From positions 5,208,001-5,272,000 of the forward strand of contig NZ_CP027727.1 in assembly GCF_003851685.1 (NCBI RefSeq): DNA of 64,000 bases, written 5' to 3'. Under the pieces are notes generated by a model. That model was not told where the DNA came from, made no database searches, and worked only from the letters and a program-made list of their open reading frames with translations. Shown here piece after piece: positions 1-9,740 of this stretch. This DNA comes from Pseudomonas sp. R5-89-07. GTDB taxonomy: Bacteria; Pseudomonadota; Gammaproteobacteria; Pseudomonadales; Pseudomonadaceae. A program made the position numbers and the translations under genes. Position 1 is the stretch's first letter; each line of letters begins with the position of its first letter.

Positions 1-1563
1 GGCAACGTCTACGGAAAACTCCAGGCCCTTGGCCTGGGCACTGGTGGTGAACTGTTGACGCAGGCTTTCAAGCGCGCCGCGCAAGCCGAACACCTGCGGT
101 CGGGCAGCCAGGCGGCCGGCCTGCAACTCGGTCAGGGTGAGGATGCCGTTGACCATGCGCATCATGTCCCGCGCCGAGCCTGCGGCAGTTTGCTGGTACT
201 GCGCCAGGTCATCGTCCAGAGGCACGGTTTGCATTAGTTCAAGGGAGCCGATCACGCCGTTCATCGGCGTGCGTAATTCGTGGGTCAAGGTAGCGAGAAA
301 TTCATCCTTGAGTCGATTGCTGCGGGCCAGTTGCTGGTTGAGCACTTCGAGCTTCTGGCTGGCGTCGAACAGGATCTGCGCCTGCTGCTCACGCATACCG
401 TTGATACGGTCGGCCAGGGCCAGGGACAGCAGCGCGACTTCGATGGCCGAGCCGATCTGACTGGCATACATGGTGAGGAATACGTTGGGCAAATAGCCCA
501 GCACCATCAGCGTATTGACCACCCCGCCGAGCAAGAACGCCGACCATGCGATGATGAAATAGCGCGCCATGCGCTGCCCGCAATACCAGGCCTTGATCGC
601 CGCCACGAAGATGGTCACGGTAAACACCAGCGCCAGCGCAGTGGCCAGGCGCAGCGCCACCGCGTAGCTGGTCAACAGCGCCAGCACCATGACCAACCCG
701 CCACAGGCCGCCAGCGCCAGCAGGATGCGGTCGAGCCAGCGGCTGTGTTGCGCGGTGTGCAGGAAGCTGCGCGCGAACAGGCTGCCGAACAAGGCCGCCG
801 AGCCAATCAGGAACGGCACCGCCGCGTTCGCCCACCACGGGTTGTTCGGCCAGAAGTACTCCACGGCCACGCCATTGACCGACAGTTGGTACAGGCCGAA
901 CGAGGCGATATAGAGGATGTAATAGAGGTAGCTGGTGTCGCGTACGCTCAAATAAATAAACAGGTTATAGACCAGCATGCCCAGCAACACGCCGTAGATA
1001 GCACCCAGCACATACAGGCGCAGCGGCTGTTCTTCCATATAGGCGGTGCCTGCCCAGAGGGTCAACGGCGCCTGGATCGAGCCTTGGCTCTGGAGGCGCA
1101 GGTAGACCGTCTGCTGCTGGTCGGGCACGAAGTTGAGCTTGAACAGATAGTTGCTCTGGCGCACCTCACGGCTGGAAAACGGTAACGCACTACCGGTGCG
1201 GGTTGTGAGTCGATAGTTGCCGGTGCCGTCGTTCTGGTACAGGTCCAGGCGATTGAGCGGCGGGTAAGCCAGTTCCAGAAACCAGGTACGCGGGGAGCGA
1301 GGGTCAACGGCGGTGTAATGCAGGTCGACCTTCAACCAGAACACCGAGTGCGAATAACCGGCATTGAGGGTGGGCTTGTCATGAGCCCTGAATTGGGTCG
1401 CATACGCGGGGGAAGTGACATCGGCGATGGTGAGGTTGCCGGTCGGGTCTTCGAGCACTTGCATGACTCGGCCCAGTGGCAGGCTTCGGGTACTCTGATT
1501 GAACTCGACGGCGCCGGCCAGCAGCGGCAGACCGCACAATAATAAAATCAGCAAATAGCGCAT
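1..1563 (-). CDS. ladS: LadS-type hybrid sensor histidine kinase, N-terminal part (runs off the window)
   Basis: The reading frame is open from an ATG at 1563 to base 1, so only the first 521 codons are here. A signal peptide (MRYLLILLLCGLPLLAGA) is followed by a 7TMR-DISM extracellular domain (about residues 25-180), seven membrane spans (about 185-385), a short coiled linker and a HisKA dimerisation domain with the phospho-acceptor His in THELRTP (residue about 428). The ATPase and receiver domains expected of LadS lie outside. In P. aeruginosa LadS senses calcium and feeds the GacS/GacA-RsmY/Z cascade that sets the biofilm/acute-virulence balance. It is transcribed divergently from thiD, as in PAO1. 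The symbol rests on architecture plus that neighbourhood; function in this strain is inferred. Confidence 0.85.
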   Translation of the reverse strand, partial: MRYLLILLLCGLPLLAGAVEFNQSTRSLPLGRVMQVLEDPTGNLTIADVTSPAYATQFRAHDKPTLNAGYSHSVFWLKVDLHYTAVDPRSPRTWFLELAYPPLNRLDLYQNDGTGNYRLTTRTGSALPFSSREVRQSNYLFKLNFVPDQQQTVYLRLQSQGSIQAPLTLWAGTAYMEEQPLRLYVLGAIYGVLLGMLVYNLFIYLSVRDTSYLYYILYIASFGLYQLSVNGVAVEYFWPNNPWWANAAVPFLIGSAALFGSLFARSFLHTAQHSRWLDRILLALAACGGLVMVLALLTSYAVALRLATALALVFTVTIFVAAIKAWYCGQRMARYFIIAWSAFLLGGVVNTLMVLGYLPNVFLTMYASQIGSAIEVALLSLALADRINGMREQQAQILFDASQKLEVLNQQLARSNRLKDEFLATLTHELRTPMNGVIGSLELMQTVPLDDDLAQYQQTAAGSARDMMRMVNGILTLTELQAGRLAARPQVFGLRGALESLRQQFTTSAQAKGLEFSVDVA

Positions 1564-1838
1564 AGAGCCCCAGCGTGGCCTGTCCGGTTATGTCAAAAAG
1601 CCCCCCATCCTTTTGAGAAGACGTATACCGGCGATACAGTAAGTTGTTTGAATCCACTCTAGCATAGCCGGTAAAGGCCATTGGACACCATTGGAACTAT
1701 TTTTTGGATGGCCCTGGGACGCGGCTTTCAGGGCATTTGCAGAGGATTTTCAGCCATCCCGAAAACATCACCACTGAGCAACATTCACCTATCGCCGGAC
1801 GGCCACGCAAAAAGCGTTTGGTGGTAAGCTCGCGCACC

Positions 1839-2636
1839 ATGAATATCTACAGCTCTCGCCCTGTTGTTCTCTGTCTCTCCGGCCATGACCCCAGTGGTGG
1901 TGCCGGCTTGCAGGCAGATATCGAAGCCCTGCTCGCCCAGGGTTGCCACGCGGCGCCTGCCGTCACCGCGCTGACCGTGCAGAACACCGTCAATGTCAGC
2001 GACTTCCGCGTGCTCGACCGCGAGTGGGTGCTGGCCCAGGCCAATGCCGTGCTCGGCGACTCCGAAGTCGCGGCGGTCAAGCTGGGCATGCTGGGGTCTA
2101 CCGCGATGGTCGACACGGTGGTCGAACTGCTGCAGGCGCACCCGCACCTGCCGGTGGTCTGCGACCCGGTGCTGCGCGCCGGCGGCGGTGGCAGCCTGGG
2201 CAAGGATGAAGTCGGCTATGCGATGCGCGAGCGGCTGTTGCCCCTGGCGCTGATCGCCACGCCCAACCTGCCTGAGGCCCGCATCCTTGCCGAATTGCCT
2301 GACGGCAGCGCCGATGAATGCGCCGAGAAGCTGCTTCCGTACGTCAAGCACCTGCTGATCACCGGCGGCCACGGCGACGAGCACGAAGTGCACAACCGCC
2401 TCTACAGCCGCGACGGCAGCCGCCATACCTACACGTGCCAGCGTCTGCCCGGCAGCTATCACGGCTCGGGTTGCACGCTGGCCAGCGCATTGGCGGGGCG
2501 ACTCGCCCAGGGCGAAGGCCTGGCCAGCGCCGTACAGTCGGCGCTCAACTACACTTGGCGCACCCTGCGAGATGCCGAACAACTCGGCCAGGGCCAGTTC
2601 GTACCGCGTCGGTTGCCACTGGATTTCTGCTCGTAG
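1839..2636 (+). CDS. thiD: Hydroxymethylpyrimidine (phospho)kinase
   Basis: ThiD phosphorylates HMP and HMP-P to HMP-PP for thiamine synthesis in the cytoplasm. The 265-aa product has the ribokinase-fold signature: [15 protein letters not shown] near the N-terminus (substrate loop) and the C-terminal anion-hole motif [11 protein letters not shown] with the catalytic Cys-adjacent Gly/Asp-type loop region. I chose the ATG at 1839 because the family starts just before [10 protein letters not shown]; an upstream in-frame extension to 1704 lacks conservation. thiE follows 49 bp downstream and hemL after that, so the three are probably co-transcribed. I see no TPP riboswitch in the 275 bp between ladS and thiD. 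Confidence 0.95.
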   Translation: MNIYSSRPVVLCLSGHDPSGGAGLQADIEALLAQGCHAAPAVTALTVQNTVNVSDFRVLDREWVLAQANAVLGDSEVAAVKLGMLGSTAMVDTVVELLQAHPHLPVVCDPVLRAGGGGSLGKDEVGYAMRERLLPLALIATPNLPEARILAELPDGSADECAEKLLPYVKHLLITGGHGDEHEVHNRLYSRDGSRHTYTCQRLPGSYHGSGCTLASALAGRLAQGEGLASAVQSALNYTWRTLRDAEQLGQGQFVPRRLPLDFCS

Positions 2637-2685
2637 TTCACCGTTCATCACCACTTACCGCTCGTCACAGCAAGGGGCTTGCCCG

Positions 2686-3315
2686 ATGAAACTACGTGGC
2701 CTTTACGCCATTACCGACAGCCAACTGTTGGCCGGCAAGTTCCTCGCCTACGTCGAAGCGGCGCTGGACGGCGGCGTGACACTGTTGCAGTACCGCGACA
2801 AAAGCAGCGACGACGCGCGCCGTCTGCGTGAAGCCGAGAAACTGCGGGAGCTGTGCTCGCGCTACAAGACCCAATTGATCATCAACGACGATGCCGAACT
2901 GGCCGCACGCCTGGGCGTGGGCGTGCACCTGGGCCAGACCGACGGCCCGCTGACCCCGGCCCGGGCGCTGCTTGGCTCCAGAGCGATCATCGGTGCCACC
3001 TGCCACAGCCAGATCGAACTGGCCGAACAGGCTGCCAAAGAGGGCGCCAGCTATGTCGCCTTTGGCCGCTTCTTCAACTCTACGACCAAGCCCGGCGCCC
3101 CTGCCGCCAGCCTTGAAATGCTGGCCGAGGCGCGCAAGCGCCTGCACCTGCCGATCTGCGTGATCGGCGGGGTGACCCTGGAAAACGCCGAACCGCTGGT
3201 GGCCCACGGAGCCGACCTGCTCGCCGTGGTGCACGGCCTGTTCGGCGCCGACAGCACCCAGGAAGTCACGCGCCGCGCCCGTGCATTCAACGACCTTCTT
3301 AAATCTTCAGTTTAG
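2686..3315 (+). CDS. thiE: Thiamine-phosphate synthase
   Basis: ThiE couples HMP-PP with thiazole phosphate to make thiamine phosphate. The 209-aa protein is a TIM barrel of normal family length. Visible signatures are YAITD at strand 1, LLQYRDK (pyrophosphate-binding Arg/Lys), [32 protein letters not shown] and the C-terminal phosphate loop VIGGVTLEN. The start is the ATG at 2686 directly before [10 protein letters not shown]; an open stretch upstream overlaps the end of thiD in another frame and is not conserved. It lies between thiD and hemL (11 bp gap), the usual Pseudomonas arrangement. Confidence 0.95.
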   Translation: MKLRGLYAITDSQLLAGKFLAYVEAALDGGVTLLQYRDKSSDDARRLREAEKLRELCSRYKTQLIINDDAELAARLGVGVHLGQTDGPLTPARALLGSRAIIGATCHSQIELAEQAAKEGASYVAFGRFFNSTTKPGAPAASLEMLAEARKRLHLPICVIGGVTLENAEPLVAHGADLLAVVHGLFGADSTQEVTRRARAFNDLLKSSV

Positions 3316-3326
3316 AGAGCCCGCTC

Positions 3327-4610
3327 ATGTCCCGTTCCGAAACCCTGTTTGCCAACGCCCAGAAACACATCCCCGGTGGTGTGAACTCCCCCGTGCGTGC
3401 GTTCAAGAGCGTGGGCGGCACGCCGTTGTTCTTCAAGCATGCCGAAGGCGCCTATGTCACCGACGAAGATGACAAGCGCTACGTCGACTACGTCGGCTCC
3501 TGGGGCCCGATGATCCTCGGCCACAGCCACCCGGACGTGCTGGACGCCGTACGCCAGCAACTGCAGCATGGCTTGTCCTACGGCGCCCCGACCGCGATGG
3601 AAACCGAGATGGCCGACCTGGTCTGCTCGATCGTGCCGTCGATGGAAATGGTGCGCATGGTCAGCTCCGGCACCGAAGCCACCATGAGCGCCATCCGCCT
3701 GGCCCGTGGTTTCACTGGCCGCGACAGCATCATCAAGTTCGAAGGCTGCTACCACGGCCATTCCGACAGCCTGCTGGTAAAAGCCGGTTCCGGCGCGCTG
3801 ACCCAGGGCGTACCGAGTTCGGCCGGCGTACCGGCGGCGTTCGCCAAACACACCCTGACCCTGCCGTTCAACGACATCGCCGCCGTCGAGCAAATGCTCA
3901 GTGAAGTCGGCCAGGAAGTGGCCTGTATCATCGTCGAGCCGGTCGCCGGCAACATGAACTGCGTACCGCCAGCCCCTGGTTTCCTCGAAGGCCTGCGCGA
4001 GCAGTGCGACAAGCACGGCGTAGTGCTGATTTTTGACGAAGTGATGACCGGCTTCCGCGTCGCCCTCGGTGGTGCCCAGGCTCACTATGGCGTCACACCG
4101 GACCTGAGCACCTTCGGCAAGATCATCGGTGGCGGCATGCCAGTGGGCTGCTTCGGCGGCAAGCGCGAGATCATGCAGCACATCGCCCCCCTGGGCCCGG
4201 TCTACCAGGCCGGTACGCTGTCCGGTAACCCGCTGGCGATGGCCGCCGGCCTGACCACCCTGCGCTTGATCAGCCGCCCGGGCTTTCACGCCGAGCTGAC
4301 CGACTACACCACCCGCCTGCTGGACGGCCTGCAAGTGCGCGCCGACGCGGCCGGCATCCCGTTTGTCACCACCCAGGCTGGCGGCATGTTTGGCCTATAT
4401 TTCAGCGGCGCCGACGACATCGTCACCTTTGATGACGTCATGGGCAGCGATGCGGATTTGTTCAAGCGCTTCTTCCACCTGATGCTCGAAGGCGGTGTGT
4501 ACCTGGCACCAAGTGCCTTTGAAGCTGGCTTCACCTCGATCGCCCATGGTGATGCCGAGCTGAAGCTGACCCTGGATGCTGCCGAGCGCGCCTTTGCGGC
4601 CCTGAAATAA
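3327..4610 (+). CDS. hemL: Glutamate-1-semialdehyde 2,1-aminomutase
   Basis: HemL is the PLP enzyme that converts glutamate-1-semialdehyde to 5-aminolevulinate, the entry to heme synthesis by the C5 route. The 427-aa product matches the family length. Signatures include [12 protein letters not shown] near the start, [15 protein letters not shown] (PLP phosphate), FDEVMTGFR, and the PLP lysine in [14 protein letters not shown] at about residue 266. The start ATG follows an AGAG at 3315-3318. It closes the thiD-thiE-hemL run. A second, more distant member of the same fold-type I family lies at 55443, but with clearly different motifs. Confidence 0.97.
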   Translation: MSRSETLFANAQKHIPGGVNSPVRAFKSVGGTPLFFKHAEGAYVTDEDDKRYVDYVGSWGPMILGHSHPDVLDAVRQQLQHGLSYGAPTAMETEMADLVCSIVPSMEMVRMVSSGTEATMSAIRLARGFTGRDSIIKFEGCYHGHSDSLLVKAGSGALTQGVPSSAGVPAAFAKHTLTLPFNDIAAVEQMLSEVGQEVACIIVEPVAGNMNCVPPAPGFLEGLREQCDKHGVVLIFDEVMTGFRVALGGAQAHYGVTPDLSTFGKIIGGGMPVGCFGGKREIMQHIAPLGPVYQAGTLSGNPLAMAAGLTTLRLISRPGFHAELTDYTTRLLDGLQVRADAAGIPFVTTQAGGMFGLYFSGADDIVTFDDVMGSDADLFKRFFHLMLEGGVYLAPSAFEAGFTSIAHGDAELKLTLDAAERAFAALK

Positions 4611-4748
4611 GTGACGGCGCTGATCCGACGTTGCCCGTGGCAGCGTCAGATTTGCTACTTTGCTTACAGAGACTTCCTGCTTTTTTCGAGAATTGCCCTG
4701 CAATCCGGCGGATAACTTGCCCAAGCAGCAGAAAAACGAGTAAAGACT

Positions 4749-4778
4749 TTGTAAGCAGAGGCCTGCTTATTTCATAAT
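4749..4778 (+). promoter_or_regulatory. Putative sigma-70 promoter for the Sel1-repeat gene
   Basis: TTGTAA at 4749-4754 and CATAAT at 4773-4778 are separated by 18 bp, about 60 bp before the start codon at 4837. This is read by eye only. Confidence 0.4.
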
Positions 4779-4836
4779 GCGCGCTTATTGGACTCCTCGA
4801 GGGTCCGCGCGCCCCGTCAGAGGTAAGTCGATTCCC

Positions 4837-5391
4837 ATGAAACGCACCGGCCGCACCCTGGTTCTGGGCTGCCTGTTGCTCCTTCAACCGCTGCTGGCAC
4901 ATGCACAAGCAGGCGGCAACTCGTTGTTAATCCCAGCGATGGGTCGCTGCACCCTCAATACCCAGCCGGACACCCAGGCCGAAGCCCTGAGCGCGTGCCA
5001 GAAACAGGCCGATGAGGGGGATGCGCAAGCGCAATACGAGTTGGGCGAGTACTACCACGACAGCAAGAACCCGGCCGTCGACCTCAACAAAGCGTTGAGC
5101 TACTTCGAGAAGGCGTCGCTCCAGGGCCACGCCCAGGCGCAATTCCAGCTGGGCAACATGTTCTTTCGCGGCGAAGGCGTACCGGCCAATAACGTTCAGG
5201 CTTACATCGTGCTGAAAATGGCGGCAGTCAACGGTGCCGAAGACGCGCTGGACACCGCCGACGAAGTCGCCGAGCACATGCAGCGCGATGAACTGGAAGT
5301 GGCGACCCAGGTGCTGGGGCAGATCTTCCGCAATTACCTGCAGGAACTGCAGAGCGCCGACGGGCGTTCGCCCTTTTCACCCCTTCCCTGA
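4837..5391 (+). CDS. Exported Sel1-like/tetratricopeptide repeat protein
   Basis: This 184-aa protein of unknown function begins with a signal peptide (MKRTGRTLVLGCLLLLQPLLA, cut near AHA-QAGG). Two clear Sel1-type repeats follow: EGDAQAQYELGEYYHDS...DLNKALSYFEKAS and QGHAQAQFQLGNMFFRGEGVPAN..AYIVLKMAA. Sel1 repeats are protein-binding solenoids, so an envelope scaffold role is inferred. The ATG at 4837 is chosen because it begins the signal peptide; an upstream in-frame ATG at 4777 falls inside the likely promoter. It corresponds in position to PA3978 of PAO1 and converges on the next gene with a 12-bp gap. Confidence 0.85.
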   Translation: MKRTGRTLVLGCLLLLQPLLAHAQAGGNSLLIPAMGRCTLNTQPDTQAEALSACQKQADEGDAQAQYELGEYYHDSKNPAVDLNKALSYFEKASLQGHAQAQFQLGNMFFRGEGVPANNVQAYIVLKMAAVNGAEDALDTADEVAEHMQRDELEVATQVLGQIFRNYLQELQSADGRSPFSPLP

Positions 5392-5403
5392 TTCAGCGTT
5401 GCC

Positions 5404-5730
5404 TTACTTCTCAGGCATCGGCATCGGAAACGGCATCACATTGCTGGTGCCCCGCGCCTCGCTGATCTTGGGCGTGCCCAGGCGCTCGACTTCATCGATG
5501 CGCACAATCGAATGCATCGGCACAAAACTGCGCACCACGCCTTCAAACTGAGCCTTGAGCTTTTCCTCACCCGGGTCGACTACCAACTGGGTGCGCTCGC
5601 CAAAGACGAACTCTTCCACCTCCAGAAAGCCCCACAGATCACTTTGATAGATCTGCTTGGCGTACATTTCGAACACCTGGCCCTGGTTGAGGAAAATCAC
5701 CTTGTAGATTGGAGCTTCACGTTTGGTCAT
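5404..5730 (-). CDS. DUF1820 family protein
   Basis: This 108-aa conserved protein of unknown function is typical of gamma-proteobacteria, with the core KVIFLNQGQVFEMYAKQIYQSDLWGFLEVEEFVFGE. It has no signal peptide or membrane span and ends in a Met/Pro-rich tail (VMPFPMPMPEK). The start is taken at MTKREAPIYKVIF (5730); a longer frame to 5748 exists, and neither has a strong ribosome-binding site. It is divergent from miaB with about 130 bp between them. The family name is from recognition of the core motif. Confidence 0.8.
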   Translation of the reverse strand: MTKREAPIYKVIFLNQGQVFEMYAKQIYQSDLWGFLEVEEFVFGERTQLVVDPGEEKLKAQFEGVVRSFVPMHSIVRIDEVERLGTPKISEARGTSNVMPFPMPMPEK

Positions 5731-5823
5731 GGTGGGCGAGCAACACATCGGGGATATAAAAGAGGGCGCGAACTATAGCATGGCACCCGATGCACAGCGC
5801 TAGGAACCAATGGGCATGCCCCC

Positions 5824-5829
5824 TATAAT
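5824..5829 (+). promoter_or_regulatory. Putative -10 box of the miaB promoter
   Basis: A perfect TATAAT lies 33 bp before the miaB ATG. The matching -35 (near 5801) is weak, so only the -10 is called. Confidence 0.4.
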
Positions 5830-5861
5830 GCGCGGTTCTTTACCACCAGTTGACGATTCCC

Positions 5862-7190
5862 ATGGCCAAGAAGCTTTACATCGAAACCCACGGTTGCCAG
5901 ATGAACGAGTACGACAGCTCGCGCATGGTCGACCTGCTGGGCGAACACCAGGCCCTGGAAGTCACCGCCCGCGCCGAAGATGCCGACGTGATCCTGCTCA
6001 ATACCTGCTCGATCCGCGAGCGGGCCCAGGACCGTGTGTACTCGCAGCTGGGCCGCTGGCGCGAATTGAAGCTGGCCAACCCGGACATGGTAATCGCCGT
6101 TGGCGGTTGCGTGGCCAGCCAGGAAGGCGCCGCGATCCGCGACCGCGCGCCCTATGTCGATGTGGTCTTCGGCCCGCAGACGCTGCACCGCCTGCCGGAA
6201 ATGATCGACGCTGCGCGCATGACCAAATTGCCGCAAGTGGACGTGTCGTTCCCTGAAATCGAAAAATTCGACCATTTGCCCGAGCCGCGTATCGACGGGC
6301 CCAGCGCCTATGTGTCGGTGATGGAAGGCTGCAGCAAATACTGCACCTTCTGTGTAGTGCCCTACACCCGTGGCGAAGAAGTCAGCCGGCCGTTTGACGA
6401 TGTGCTGGCGGAAATCATCCACCTGGCCGAAAACGGCGTGCGTGAAGTGACCCTGCTGGGCCAGAACGTCAACGGTTACCGTGGCGTGACCGACGATGGC
6501 CGCCTGGCTGACCTGGCGGAGCTGATCCGCGTGGTTGCCGCCGTCGAGGGCATCGAGCGCATCCGCTACACCACGTCGCACCCGCTGGAGTTCTCCGACA
6601 GCCTGATCCAGGCGCACGCCGAAGTGCCGGAGTTGGTCAAGCACCTGCATTTGCCGGTGCAGTCGGGCTCGGACCGCATCCTGTCGGCGATGAAGCGCAA
6701 CCACACGGCCCTGGAGTACAAATCCAAGCTGCGCAAATTGCGCGCCGCCGTGCCAGGCATCTGCATCAGCTCGGACTTTATCGTCGGTTTCCCTGGCGAG
6801 ACCGAGAAGGATTTCCAGCAGACCATGAAGCTGATCGAGGACGTGGGTTTCGACTTCTCCTACTCGTTTGTCTACAGCCAGCGTCCGGGCACCCCAGCGG
6901 CCGACCTGCTGGACGAAACTCCGGAAGCGCTGAAAAAGGAACGTTTGAATGCGCTGCAACATCGCCTGAATCAGCAGGGTTTCGAGATCAGCCGACAAAT
7001 GGTCGGTTCGATCCAGCGCATCCTGGTGACCGATTATTCGAAGAAGGACCCTGGCGAGTTGCAGGGCCGCACCGAGAACAATCGCATCGTCAACTTCCGC
7101 TGCGACAACCCGACCCTGATCGGCCAGTTTGCCGATGTGCATATCGACGCGGCGCAACCGCACTCGTTGCGTGGGTCGTTGATCCAGTAA
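5862..7190 (+). CDS. miaB: tRNA-2-methylthio-N6-isopentenyladenosine synthase
   Basis: MiaB is a radical-SAM methylthiotransferase that adds the 2-methylthio group to i6A37 of tRNAs reading UNN codons. The 442-aa product has the three parts in order: UPF0004 domain ([12 protein letters not shown], with cluster cysteines also in NTCSIRE and GGCVASQ), radical-SAM core with the CxxxCxxC motif in [16 protein letters not shown] (about residue 155), and a C-terminal TRAM domain (from about 375, [11 protein letters not shown]). The ATG at 5862 follows the family start [15 protein letters not shown]; an ATG 12 bp upstream is less likely. A REPIN follows, then phoH. Confidence 0.97.
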   Translation: MAKKLYIETHGCQMNEYDSSRMVDLLGEHQALEVTARAEDADVILLNTCSIRERAQDRVYSQLGRWRELKLANPDMVIAVGGCVASQEGAAIRDRAPYVDVVFGPQTLHRLPEMIDAARMTKLPQVDVSFPEIEKFDHLPEPRIDGPSAYVSVMEGCSKYCTFCVVPYTRGEEVSRPFDDVLAEIIHLAENGVREVTLLGQNVNGYRGVTDDGRLADLAELIRVVAAVEGIERIRYTTSHPLEFSDSLIQAHAEVPELVKHLHLPVQSGSDRILSAMKRNHTALEYKSKLRKLRAAVPGICISSDFIVGFPGETEKDFQQTMKLIEDVGFDFSYSFVYSQRPGTPAADLLDETPEALKKERLNALQHRLNQQGFEISRQMVGSIQRILVTDYSKKDPGELQGRTENNRIVNFRCDNPTLIGQFADVHIDAAQPHSLRGSLIQ

Positions 7191-7197
7191 CACAGGT

Positions 7198-7295
7198 CCA
7201 ATGTGGGAGGGGGCTTGCCCCCGATGGCGGTGTGTCAGCCAGTACATGCGGTGACTGGCACTGCGCTATCGGGGGCAAGCCCCCTCCCACATTGG
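7198..7295. repeat. REPIN (inverted REP doublet), group with GTGGGAGGGGGCTTGC arms
   Basis: Two near-perfect inverted arms (CCAATGTGGGAGGGGGCTTG at the left and its complement ending at 7295) flank a roughly 40-bp divergent loop. The doublet lies 8 bp after the miaB stop and could fold in miaB mRNA. The family resembles the abundant short repeats described from P. fluorescens SBW25; the mobilising RAYT transposase is not in this window. Confidence 0.95.
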
Positions 7296-7394
7296 GACCG
7301 TGCAGCATTCCGATAACGTAAGTGCTTTCGCACACCGGCGCCTGGCGTTATTCTCTGTTTCACCTCAACAGCCAAAGGGCGGCTAAAAGCGACC

Positions 7395-8399
7395 TTGAAC
7401 GCACCTACAGTAGAACCCCATCGTTTTCTCCTCGAGCCGTTTGAGGCTCGCCGTTTCGCCAACCTGTGCGGACAGTTCGACGAGCACCTGCGCCTGATCG
7501 AACAACGCCTGAGCATCGAGATCCGCAACCGCGGCAATCAGTTCGAGCTCATTGGTGAGCCCCAGCACACCACGTCTGCGGAAAACCTGCTGCGTCGCCT
7601 CTACCGCGAAACCAAGGGCAGTGAGCTGTCGCCGGAAACGGTGCACCTGTACCTGCAGGAATCCGCCGTGCAAGACCTGGCCAGCAACCCCGTGGCCGAA
7701 GCCAGCGTGGCCCTGCGTACCAAGAAAGGCATGATTCGCCCACGCGGCTTGAATCAGCAGAAGTACGTCAAGGAAATCCTCGGCAACGACATCAACTTCG
7801 GCATCGGCCCGGCCGGTACCGGCAAGACCTACCTGGCCGTGGCCTGTGCGGTGGATGCCCTGGAGCGCGAACAGGTTCGCCGCATCCTGCTGGTGCGCCC
7901 GGCCGTCGAGGCGGGCGAAAAGCTCGGCTTCCTGCCTGGCGACCTGGCCCAGAAGATCGACCCGTACCTGCGCCCGCTCTACGACGCACTCTACGAGATG
8001 CTGGGCTTTGAGTACGTGGCCAAGCTGATCGAACGCCAGGTGATCGAAATCGCGCCGCTGGCCTACATGCGTGGTCGCACCTTGAACAACAGCTTCATCA
8101 TTCTCGACGAAAGCCAAAACACCACGGTCGAGCAGATGAAGATGTTCCTCACCCGTATCGGTTTCGGCTCCACGGCCGTGATCACTGGCGACATCACCCA
8201 GGTCGACCTGCCCAAGGGCACCAAGTCGGGCCTGGGCCAGGTGATCGAAGTGCTCAAGGACGTGCCAGGCATCAGCTTCACGCATTTCATGCCCAAGGAC
8301 GTGGTGCGTCACCCGCTGGTACAGCGCATTGTCGAGGCCTACGAGCGCTTCGAACACCGCGACGACGGCCTATCCAAAGACGTACGCCGCGATGCTTGA
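7395..8399 (+). CDS. PhoH-like ATPase with TTG start
   Basis: PhoH-family (YbeZ-type) ATPase, 334 aa, cytoplasmic, thought to act with YbeY in rRNA maturation and ribosome quality control. Walker A is [11 protein letters not shown] (about residue 135) and Walker B is [11 protein letters not shown]; an N-terminal KH-like segment (residues 1-95) precedes them. The only start that keeps the N-terminal domain is TTG at 7395, preceded by GGGCGG; the first in-frame ATG is more than 110 codons inside. The gene overlaps ybeY by 8 bp, the usual phoH-ybeY-corC-lnt order. Confidence 0.93.
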   Translation: MNAPTVEPHRFLLEPFEARRFANLCGQFDEHLRLIEQRLSIEIRNRGNQFELIGEPQHTTSAENLLRRLYRETKGSELSPETVHLYLQESAVQDLASNPVAEASVALRTKKGMIRPRGLNQQKYVKEILGNDINFGIGPAGTGKTYLAVACAVDALEREQVRRILLVRPAVEAGEKLGFLPGDLAQKIDPYLRPLYDALYEMLGFEYVAKLIERQVIEIAPLAYMRGRTLNNSFIILDESQNTTVEQMKMFLTRIGFGSTAVITGDITQVDLPKGTKSGLGQVIEVLKDVPGISFTHFMPKDVVRHPLVQRIVEAYERFEHRDDGLSKDVRRDA

Positions 8400-8865
8400 G
8401 CTTGACCTGCAACTGGCCACCGAAGCGGCCGCGCCCAGCGAAGCGCAGTTCCGTCAGTGGTGTGAGCTGGCCTTGCGCCAGCGCACCGCCGATTCGGAGC
8501 TGACCATTCGCCTGGTGGACGAACCCGAAGGCCGTGAGCTGAATCACACCTGGCGCCAAAAAGACTACGCGACCAACGTGCTGTCGTTCCCCGCCGACGT
8601 GCCCGACGAGTTCCTGGACATCCCCTTGCTGGGCGACCTGGTGATCTGCGTCGCGGTGGTTGAGCGCGAAGCGCGGGAGCAAGAAAAGGAACTCGAGGCC
8701 CACTGGGCCCATCTAGTCATCCATGGCTGCTTGCATCTGTTGGGTTACGACCATATAGACGATGACGAAGCCCTGGAAATGGAAGCACTGGAACGAACGT
8801 TGCTTGCAGAACTGGGCCACCGCGACCCGTATGCAGATGACGAAAACCAATCGACACTCAACTGA
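8392..8865 (+). CDS. ybeY: Endoribonuclease/rRNA maturation factor YbeY
   Basis: YbeY is a single-strand RNA endonuclease needed for 16S rRNA 3' processing and ribosome quality control. The 157-aa product has the metal-binding motif HGxxHLxGYDH, seen here as [11 protein letters not shown] (about residue 114), and the family motif NVLSFP. The ATG at 8392 overlaps the end of phoH, implying coupled translation. corC starts 27 bp downstream. Confidence 0.95.
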   Translation: MLELDLQLATEAAAPSEAQFRQWCELALRQRTADSELTIRLVDEPEGRELNHTWRQKDYATNVLSFPADVPDEFLDIPLLGDLVICVAVVEREAREQEKELEAHWAHLVIHGCLHLLGYDHIDDDEALEMEALERTLLAELGHRDPYADDENQSTLN

Positions 8866-8892
8866 AACAATCAAGGATTTAGAGTAATCGCT

Positions 8893-9732
8893 ATGAGCGA
8901 AGACCGATCGAGCAACGGGCAAAAGTCATGGCTGGGTAAATTGACCCAGGCTTTTGCCCACGAGCCGAAAAACCGCCAGGAGCTGCTGGAGCTGCTGCGC
9001 GAGGCCCATCAGAACAAGTTGCTGGACAGCGAAGCGCTGGCCATCGTCGAAGGCGCCATCCAGGTGGCTGACCTGCAAGTACGCGACATCATGGTGCCGC
9101 GTTCGCAGATGATCAGCATCAAGGCGACCCAGACCCCGCGGGAATTCCTGCCGGCCGTGATCGACTCGGCGCACTCGCGCTACCCGGTGATCGGCGAAAG
9201 CCATGACGACGTCATGGGCGTCCTGCTGGCCAAGGACCTGCTGCCGCTGATCCTCAAGGAGAACGGCGACAACTTCAACATCAAGGACCTGCTGCGCCCG
9301 GCCACCTTCGTGCCGGAGTCCAAGCGCCTGAACGTGCTGCTGCGCGAATTTCGCGCCAACCACAACCACATGGCCATCGTGATCGACGAATACGGTGGCG
9401 TGGCGGGCCTGGTGACCATCGAAGACGTGCTGGAACAGATCGTCGGCGACATCGAAGACGAGCACGACGTCGAAGAAGACAGCTACATCAAGCCACTGCC
9501 CAGCGGTGACTTCCTGATCAAGGCATTGACGCCTATCGAGAACTTCAACGAGTTCTTCGACAGCGAATTTTCCGACGATGAATTCGACACCGTCGGCGGC
9601 CTGGTGATGAGTGCGTTCGGGCATCTGCCCAAGCGTAACGAAACCACCGAGATCGGCGCGTATCGTTTCCGCATCCTGAATGCCGATAGCCGTCGCATCC
9701 ATCTGATCCGCCTGACTCCGATTGCCCGCTAA
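8893..9732 (+). CDS. corC: CorC/HlyC-type CBS-domain protein (magnesium/cobalt efflux)
   Basis: The 279-aa cytoplasmic protein has two CBS domains (about residues 65-185; VRDIMVPRSQM, MAIVIDEYGGVAGLVTIEDVLEQIVGDI) and a C-terminal CorC_HlyC transporter-associated domain (about 200-279; FDTVGGLVM). The family is linked to Mg2+/Co2+ homeostasis in E. coli. It sits directly before lnt (8 bp), as in most Pseudomonas. The exact transport role is inherited from E. coli work. Confidence 0.93.
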   Translation: MSEDRSSNGQKSWLGKLTQAFAHEPKNRQELLELLREAHQNKLLDSEALAIVEGAIQVADLQVRDIMVPRSQMISIKATQTPREFLPAVIDSAHSRYPVIGESHDDVMGVLLAKDLLPLILKENGDNFNIKDLLRPATFVPESKRLNVLLREFRANHNHMAIVIDEYGGVAGLVTIEDVLEQIVGDIEDEHDVEEDSYIKPLPSGDFLIKALTPIENFNEFFDSEFSDDEFDTVGGLVMSAFGHLPKRNETTEIGAYRFRILNADSRRIHLIRLTPIAR

Positions 9733-9740
9733 GGACTGAC

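Noticed and set aside
1564..1838. TPP riboswitch upstream of thiD
   Set aside because: I looked for the conserved CTGAGA-type core and did not find it.
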